The translations under genes were made by a program, and so were the position numbers. Below, one piece after another: positions 8,960 through 13,621 of a stretch of DNA of 13,621 nucleotides. This DNA is from JAVBSX01 sp031549145 (GTDB lineage: Bacteria > Planctomycetota > Planctomycetia > Pirellulales > Thermoguttaceae). A model generated the notes under the pieces. It worked only from the letters and a program-made list of their open reading frames with translations, was not told the DNA's origin and made no database searches. Within the stretch, counting starts at the first letter, position 1; the number at the start of each line of letters is the position of its first letter. The stretch lies in NCBI GenBank assembly GCA_031549145.1, contig JAVBQI010000158.1, positions 1-13,621 of the forward strand. The letters run 5' to 3'.

Positions 8960-11900
8960 ATGGGCGTTATTCCTATCGGCATTTCCCGCGTCAGCAACGC
9001 GTTGCTTCTTGATCGTTCGATGTTGAGCGTTCAAAACCAGCAACTCCTGATCGCCAATTACGAGCAACAGATCATCACGCAGCAGCGCTACCAATACGGT
9101 AGCGACGCTCCGTCCGATGCGAGTACGTCCCTTTCGATCCAAATGCAAATGGAGCGGAAGACGCAAAATGCCAAAAACCTCCTCGCAACGCAATCGTATT
9201 TGACGGCGAGCGATTCGACGCTTTCCCAAATCAACGCCCAGTTGACCGAGGCTCGGGCGATGGGGTTGGAGGGGATCAACACGACAACCAGTACGACCCA
9301 GCGACAGGCGTTGGCCCAAAGCCTTTTGCAATCGACGCAAACGATTTTCAATTTCGCCAATTATCAATTTCGCGACCGCTACCTTTTTTCCGGGGCGACG
9401 ACGGACACAAAAGCGTTCGAATGGGGGACCGATTCCTATTCGGTCGTCTACAAAGGGAGTACGAACAACCTGTTTTCCTGGAGCGATACGGATTTGCTCT
9501 CGCAAACGAACGCGAACGGGGCGACCGTGTTCGGAGCGGTTTCCAAAGCGGTCAAAGGAAAGACCGATTTGAACCCGGCGTTGAGCGGGACGACGCTGCT
9601 TTCCTCGCTCAACGGCGGGCTGGGCGTACAGCCGGGCAGCATCCGGATCACCTATTCCGGGCCGGACGGGACGCGGGAATCGGTCGTCGATTTGAGCAAA
9701 GCGGTTACGGTCGATGATGTTCGAAGTTTGATCGCGAAAAACGCCCCGGCCGGAACGACCGTCAAGCTCGGGATCACGGACGACGCTCTTTCGGTCGAAT
9801 TGACCTCAGACAACCCGGGCGGCTCGATCACCATCACGGAGGTCGGCAGTACCTTGACGGCCCATAATCTCGGGATTTATACGAAAACGCCGATCACCCC
9901 TTCGAAACCGTTTCTCGGGAACGATCTCGACCCGGCGGTAACCCGGACGACCTCGCTCGATTCGCTGCTCGGTTCGCCGGCGACGACGGTCCTCCGTTTC
10001 CCCGGTTACAACAACGACTTGGTGATTCAAGCGAATTACAACGGCGAGTCCTACACCGATTCCGACGGCAACGTTTGGCCGCTTAACGATGTCAAGATCG
10101 CGTTCCAATCGAACGCCCAAACCGCGCCCGGTTCCGAAACGGCGAGTTTCGATCCGGCGACGAAGACGATCACCGTCCAAATACATCCGGACAATTCGAC
10201 GGCCTCGAACATCGCGACCGCGATCAACAACGCGGCGGCCGCCGGGACGATCCCGCCGTTGACGGCTTCGATCGACCTGCTCGACCAAGTTCCGCCCGGG
10301 AGTAAGGCAGGCAACGGGCCGATCACGCTCCTGCCGGGCGCTGCGGTTGTTTTGGGGACGACGTCCGGAGGGAACGGCCAGTCGTTCGACAAAACCGGAA
10401 TACAGCTCGTCAACGGCGGGTCGACGTTTTCGATCGATTTCAGCGACTGCAAGACGGTCGACGACCTGCTCAACGTGCTCAACGACCCGAAATACGGCTT
10501 GTATGCGGACATCAACGCGAGCAAGACCGGAATCAACGTCTGCTCCCGGGTCAGCGGCACGGATTTCATGATCGGGGAAAACGGCGGTTCGACGGCAACG
10601 CAGCTCGGGATCCGAACGCTGAACGAAGGGACGTATTTGAGCGAATTGGACTTCAATCGCGGGGTGATGGACTACGAGGGGCCGGGAACCAACGCGAATG
10701 CCTTGTACGAATCGACAACGGCGAATAGCGGCTTACGCTTGACGGCGATCGCGGAAGGGACCGATTGGAACGATTACGATCTGATTTTCGTGCCGACGAG
10801 CGATCCCGATGGGAAGGTAACCGTTCAATGGGATCAAGAGCAAAAGACGATCACGATCGGGGTCAACTCGGGAGTAACCCAGGCGTGCGAGGTTGTAACC
10901 GCGTTTGCCGAACAGGCGGGGCCGAACCAGGCATTTACCCTGGTGTTGGACGATTCGCTTGGGACCAACACCGGGACGGGGGTGATATACACCGGTCAAA
11001 CGACAACCGCCGGAGGGGCGGACGGCGGCATTGATTTCATGATCACGCGCAACGACGGGACGGTGCTCGATATCGACATCAACGGCTGCAAAACGATCGG
11101 CGACGTACTCGCGGCGATCAACAATCACCCGCTTAACAAAGACGGGCTCTTGACGGCAGGCCTGTCGACATCCGGCAACGGGATCGAACTGTCCGACCAT
11201 TCGATCGGAGCGTACACGACCAAAATCGAGCGGGCGAAGCTCTCGACGGCGGCGATCGATCTGGGACTGATTCCCAAAGGCGAGGAGTACCAATATGCGA
11301 ATTCCGGCGGCTCCAAGGCGAGCGCGAATATCGATTCCGGCAACACGAATTCGGACCTGTTGGTGGTCGGCGGCCAAAACGGGGCCTACGCGAACGGCGT
11401 CAAGGTCGAGTTCGTCGACATGAACGCAACAGGCGGCTCCGGGCAGCCCGGTTTCAGTTGGGATGCCCAGTCGCAAACGCTTCGCTTCGAGATCGATCCG
11501 GGCACGACGACAGCCCAAGACATCATTCGATTGTATCAAGACAACGCGAGTCCGACGCTCCGAGGGATGTTTGATTTTCAAAACGGCGTCAACGCGGACG
11601 GAACGACAAGCGACGGGCCCGGTTTGGTCGCCCTGTTCCCCCGGCCTGTCGATCCGACCGATCCGACGGCCGGAACGATTCCCGCCCCGGAAATGACCGG
11701 AGGAGTCGACAATAAACTGACCGGCACGGATCCGAATCCGTTGGAAACCGAGTCGATTTTTACCGCCCTGATTCGAATGGAACAAGCGATGCAAAACGAC
11801 GACGTCCGGGAAATCGAACGGGCGACCAATTTAATGGAGCAGGCGGTCAAAACGATGGCTGCCGCCCGGGCGGAGATCGGCGTCCGGCAAAACGCGTTGG

Positions 11901-12079
11901 ATTCGGTCCAATTTCGTCTGGAAAACGAAAGCGTCGAATTGACGCAGGCGTTGAACGATTCGATCGGAATCGACCTGAGCGCGGCGATCATGCAATACAC
12001 TTCCGCGATGCTGGCCTACGAAGCGACCTTGCAGGTAACCAGCCGGATGTTCCAATTGAATCTTATGAATTATATTTAG
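8960..12079 (+). CDS. flgL: Flagellar hook-associated protein 3 (FlgL-type, enlarged)
   Basis: Junction protein between hook and flagellar filament, exported by the flagellar type III system. At 1039 residues it is over three times E. coli FlgL (317). The N-terminal helical part (about 1-150) starts with ISRVSNALLLDRSM and includes the GRYIF-like FRDRYLFSGATTDTKAF. The C-terminal helix (about 933-1039) ends in the flagellin-like AAIMQYTSAMLAYEATLQ and MFQLNLMNYI. The centre carries flagellin-IN-like repeats at about 214-305, 480-551 and 688-774 (VDLSKAVTVDDV, IDFSDCKTVDDL, IDINGCKTIGDV). Between them is a second repeated module at about 378-424, 606-652 and 812-863 (KTITV/KTITI-type strand, then a TTAQDI-like helix). 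An in-frame TAA at 8954-8956 fixes the ATG at 8960. No flgK or other flagellar gene adjoins it. FlgL rather than flagellin is inferred from the N-terminal block. Confidence 0.85.
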   Translation: MGVIPIGISRVSNALLLDRSMLSVQNQQLLIANYEQQIITQQRYQYGSDAPSDASTSLSIQMQMERKTQNAKNLLATQSYLTASDSTLSQINAQLTEARAMGLEGINTTTSTTQRQALAQSLLQSTQTIFNFANYQFRDRYLFSGATTDTKAFEWGTDSYSVVYKGSTNNLFSWSDTDLLSQTNANGATVFGAVSKAVKGKTDLNPALSGTTLLSSLNGGLGVQPGSIRITYSGPDGTRESVVDLSKAVTVDDVRSLIAKNAPAGTTVKLGITDDALSVELTSDNPGGSITITEVGSTLTAHNLGIYTKTPITPSKPFLGNDLDPAVTRTTSLDSLLGSPATTVLRFPGYNNDLVIQANYNGESYTDSDGNVWPLNDVKIAFQSNAQTAPGSETASFDPATKTITVQIHPDNSTASNIATAINNAAAAGTIPPLTASIDLLDQVPPGSKAGNGPITLLPGAAVVLGTTSGGNGQSFDKTGIQLVNGGSTFSIDFSDCKTVDDLLNVLNDPKYGLYADINASKTGINVCSRVSGTDFMIGENGGSTATQLGIRTLNEGTYLSELDFNRGVMDYEGPGTNANALYESTTANSGLRLTAIAEGTDWNDYDLIFVPTSDPDGKVTVQWDQEQKTITIGVNSGVTQACEVVTAFAEQAGPNQAFTLVLDDSLGTNTGTGVIYTGQTTTAGGADGGIDFMITRNDGTVLDIDINGCKTIGDVLAAINNHPLNKDGLLTAGLSTSGNGIELSDHSIGAYTTKIERAKLSTAAIDLGLIPKGEEYQYANSGGSKASANIDSGNTNSDLLVVGGQNGAYANGVKVEFVDMNATGGSGQPGFSWDAQSQTLRFEIDPGTTTAQDIIRLYQDNASPTLRGMFDFQNGVNADGTTSDGPGLVALFPRPVDPTDPTAGTIPAPEMTGGVDNKLTGTDPNPLETESIFTALIRMEQAMQNDDVREIERATNLMEQAVKTMAAARAEIGVRQNALDSVQFRLENESVELTQALNDSIGIDLSAAIMQYTSAMLAYEATLQVTSRMFQLNLMNYI

Positions 12080-12119
12080 AAGATAGAGAATAGAGGAAAG
12101 AGGATAGTGGGAAGGGCAG
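12078..12119. repeat. Degenerate heptamer array, purine orientation
   Basis: Starting in the flgL stop codon, six 7-nt units follow without gaps: AGAAGAT, AGAGAAT, AGAGGAA, AGAGGAT, AGTGGGA, AGGGCAG. The consensus AGAGGAT differs at one base from AGAGGAC, which is the minus-strand reading of the perfect array downstream. It therefore looks like an eroded, inverted copy of that array. GAGGAAAG (12093-12100) also pairs perfectly with CTTTCCTC (12123-12130). Confidence 0.55.
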
Positions 12120-12128
12120 GTACTTTCC

Positions 12129-12219
12129 TCCTCTGTCCTCTGTCCTCTGTCCTCTGTCCTCTGTCCTCTGTCCTCTGTCCTCTGTCCTCTGTCCTCTGTC
12201 CTCTGTCCTCTGTCCTCTG
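12129..12219. repeat. 13 perfect tandem copies of TCCTCTG
   Basis: A 91-nt array of thirteen identical heptamers with no spacers. One extra base (12220) and a one-mismatch unit TCCTATG (12221-12227) follow, and this last unit contains the argJ start codon. The array occupies the place of the argJ leader, and no Shine-Dalgarno can be seen. Heptanucleotide tandem repeats (STRRs) are known in heterocystous cyanobacteria; relation is only by type. Perfect identity suggests recent slippage-driven expansion. Confidence 0.95.
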
Positions 12220-12224
12220 CTCCT

Positions 12225-13421
12225 ATGTCTCACTCCCTCCCTCAAGGCTTCCGTTTTGCCGGTGTGCATTGCGGACTGAAGAACGATCCGAACGAACTCG
12301 ACCTCTCGCTGATTTTAAGCGACCGTCCGGCGACGGCGGCCGGGGTTTATACGCAAAACCTCGTCGCCGGGGCGCATGTGATCGTCGATCGCGAGCGAAC
12401 GCCCGGAACCGGCTTTCAAGCGGTCGTCGTCAACTCCCGCTGCGCGAACGATTGCACCGGCGAGCAGGGGATTCGCGATGCCCGGGAAATGACCGCGCTC
12501 GCCGCAAAAATCGCGGGCGCCGCCCCGGACAAAGCTCTCGCGATGTCGACCGGGGTGATCGGGACGATGATGCCGATGGGCAAGGTCGCCGCCGGCATCG
12601 AAGAGGCCGGAAAGCAGTTGGAGAACAGCGAAGACGCGTTTATTCGGGCCGCTCGCGGGATGATGACGACCGACACCGTTGAAAAGGTCGTTTCCCGTTC
12701 GCTCGATTTGCAAACTGGCGAACGGATCTCGATCGCCGGGCTCTGCAAAGGGGCCGCGATGATCGCCCCGAACATGCGGACGATGCTCGCCCTGATGATG
12801 ACCGATGCCGCTCTCGAACCGTGGGACGCTCAAACGCTGCTCGCCGAAACGGTCGAAGAATCGTTCAACTGCATTTCGGTCGACGGGCATACGAGCCCCT
12901 CGGATACGGTGCTCTTTCTCGCGAACGGAGCGGTCCGCGCCGAACCGCTTCTCGAAGCGGATCGTAAACGGTTCGCCGAAACGTTCGCCGAAGCATGCCG
13001 GGAACTAGCCCGGAAAATTCCGACCGACGGCGAGGGCGCTTCGCACTTGATTACGATCGATGTGTTCGGCTGTGTCAATCGCGAGGCGGCAAAGACGATC
13101 GCCAAAAAAATCGCGAACGATCCGTTGGTCAAGACCGCGATTTACGGAGCCGACCCGAACTGGGGCCGGATCGTTTCGGCGGCGGGCACGGCCGAAGTGC
13201 CGTTCGCCCCGATGCGAGTCGGACTTTCGATCAACGGATTCGAACTGTTTCGTGCGGGGACGCCGCTCCCGTTCGATAAGAAGACGGTATCCGATTCGAT
13301 CCGCGAGAACCGGGACGTCCATTTCAAGTTGACGTTCGGCGAAGGGGACGCCGGCATCCGATTCTGGACGAGCGATCTAACATGCGAATACGTCCGGTTG
13401 AACTCGGATTACACGACCTGA
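12225..13421 (+). CDS. argJ: Glutamate N-acetyltransferase / amino-acid acetyltransferase (ornithine acetyltransferase)
   Basis: Arginine biosynthesis enzyme that moves the acetyl group from N-acetylornithine to glutamate (cyclic pathway). Some members also use acetyl-CoA for the first step. The 398-residue length is normal. Seen: GFRFAGVHCG near the start, DRPATAAGVYTQN, NSRCANDCTGEQG, MSTGVIGTMMPM, and the self-cleavage region KGAAMIAPNMRTML, where T186 should become the nucleophile of the beta chain. DGHTSPSDTV, YGADPNWGRI and the C-terminal EYVRLNSDYTT are also present. The residue before T186 is Arg rather than the commoner Ala or Gly. An in-frame TAG at 12105-12107 and the good fit of MSHSLPQGFRFAGVHCG support the ATG at 12225. 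Its leader is the heptamer array, so expression may depend on copy number. No other arg genes adjoin it. Confidence 0.96.
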   Translation: MSHSLPQGFRFAGVHCGLKNDPNELDLSLILSDRPATAAGVYTQNLVAGAHVIVDRERTPGTGFQAVVVNSRCANDCTGEQGIRDAREMTALAAKIAGAAPDKALAMSTGVIGTMMPMGKVAAGIEEAGKQLENSEDAFIRAARGMMTTDTVEKVVSRSLDLQTGERISIAGLCKGAAMIAPNMRTMLALMMTDAALEPWDAQTLLAETVEESFNCISVDGHTSPSDTVLFLANGAVRAEPLLEADRKRFAETFAEACRELARKIPTDGEGASHLITIDVFGCVNREAAKTIAKKIANDPLVKTAIYGADPNWGRIVSAAGTAEVPFAPMRVGLSINGFELFRAGTPLPFDKKTVSDSIRENRDVHFKLTFGEGDAGIRFWTSDLTCEYVRLNSDYTT

Positions 13422-13533
13422 GGTCGCGCCGCGTCGAACTGTTGAGAAACGCAGGACGGTTGCAAAGTCGTGGTTCCAATACTAGAGTGTTGTAAAATTA
13501 AGAAATTGGGATAGTGCGAATCGGTGAACTCTG

Positions 13534-13561
13534 GTATGTTGACGTTTTCAACATACGGAGG
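13534..13561 (+). promoter_or_regulatory. Hairpin abutting the transposase ribosome binding site
   Basis: GTATGTTGA (13534-13542) and TCAACATAC (13548-13556) form a perfect 9-bp stem with loop CGTTT. The next base begins GGAGG (13557-13561), a strong Shine-Dalgarno 7 nt before the ATG. It is the strongest ribosome site in the window. A stem directly against it could limit ribosome access. Confidence 0.6.
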
Positions 13562-13568
13562 TTTCGCC

Positions 13569-13621
13569 ATGAAAAAGATTTACATTGTCCGCTTGAGCGA
13601 CGTGGAACGAGAAACGTGCCT
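13569..13621 (+). CDS. IS630-family transposase, N-terminal fragment (runs off the window)
   Basis: Only 17 codons are visible: MKKIYIVRLSDVERETC, with the frame open at the window edge. The pattern K-K-x-Y-I-V-x-L-x-x-x-E-R is the usual opening of IS630-type transposases, just before the helix-turn-helix DNA-binding domain. The DDE catalytic domain would lie downstream. The GGAGG at 13557-13561 fits this ATG. With so few residues the family call rests on recognition of this opening and the TA-flanked left end. Another short DNA-binding protein cannot be excluded. Confidence 0.6.
   Translation, partial: MKKIYIVRLSDVERETC

Larger units (their letters stand above)
13485..13621 (+). mobile_element. 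Left end of a probable IS630-family insertion sequence (truncated by window)
   Basis: The transposase start at 13569 is preceded by about 84 nt of A/T-richer sequence unlike the neighbouring genes. IS630 elements insert at TA. A TA at 13483-13484 precedes GAGTGTTGTAAAATTAAG, a plausible left terminal repeat. The right end is outside the window, so the boundary is a guess. The argJ stop lies about 60 nt before it and the gene appears intact. Confidence 0.5.

Noticed and set aside
8667..9026. Small protein genes in the gap before flgL (also 8818-9012)
   Set aside because: The frames begin inside or just after the palindromic element, overlap the flgL start, have poorly spaced ribosome sites and match no family I recognise.
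10733..11794. 353-codon open frame on the minus strand
   Set aside because: Antisense to the repeat region of flgL; Arg-rich composition typical of a shadow frame.
12129..12219. CRISPR array
   Set aside because: The repeats are 7 nt, directly contiguous and without spacers; no cas genes nearby.
12107..12682. Plus-strand frame reading through the heptamer array into argJ, and a minus-strand frame (12063-12269) encoding an apparent seven-residue repeat protein
   Set aside because: A 7-nt repeat without stops is open in every frame, so repetitive peptides appear automatically. The downstream part overlaps argJ out of frame.

Overview
The window most likely comes from a member of the Planctomycetota, probably Pirellulales. 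The RpoC N-terminus and its acidic Asp/Gly-rich tail look planctomycetal. FlgL is very large. There is almost no strong Shine-Dalgarno signal, and genes sit alone between long, palindrome-rich gaps rather than in tight operons. The assignment rests on recalled family resemblance, not on a search. All complete genes read on the + strand and none shows a frameshift.

Layout: (1) 1-4351, the RNA polymerase beta' subunit gene rpoC, with its 5' end outside the window, followed by a likely intrinsic terminator. (2) 4352-4622, a gap with a 24-nt-arm imperfect palindrome, then an AlaC-type aminotransferase (4623-5867). (3) 5868-6113, a gap with nested inverted repeats, then a secreted SIMPL/DUF541 protein (6114-6902). 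(4) 6918-6993, a hairpin with 17-bp perfect arms and T-runs, then gcvPB (7041-8492), one of the two subunits of the split glycine decarboxylase P-protein. (5) 8493-8959, the longest gene-free stretch, carrying several hairpins including a 125-nt element built like the one at 6918. (6) 8960-12079, a 1039-residue FlgL-type hook-associated protein whose centre alternates flagellin-IN-like repeats with a second repeated module. (7) 12078-12227, a two-orientation heptanucleotide array (six degenerate AGAGGAT-like units, then 13 perfect TCCTCTG units) filling the whole flgL-argJ gap and abutting the argJ start codon. (8) argJ (12225-13421), and (9) the left end of an apparent IS630-type insertion sequence, with the first 17 codons of its transposase at the right edge.

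The genes are not an evident functional unit. They cover transcription, amino-acid metabolism (alaC, gcvPB, argJ), envelope and flagellum. The two genes known to need partners in a complex or pathway (gcvPB, flgL) lack those partners here. I see no new multi-gene system. The unusual content is between the genes: at least four kinds of palindromic element and one inverted heptamer array, several able to adopt mutually exclusive pairings. The two AAAGAGCCG-bounded hairpins differ in sequence but keep the same folding plan.
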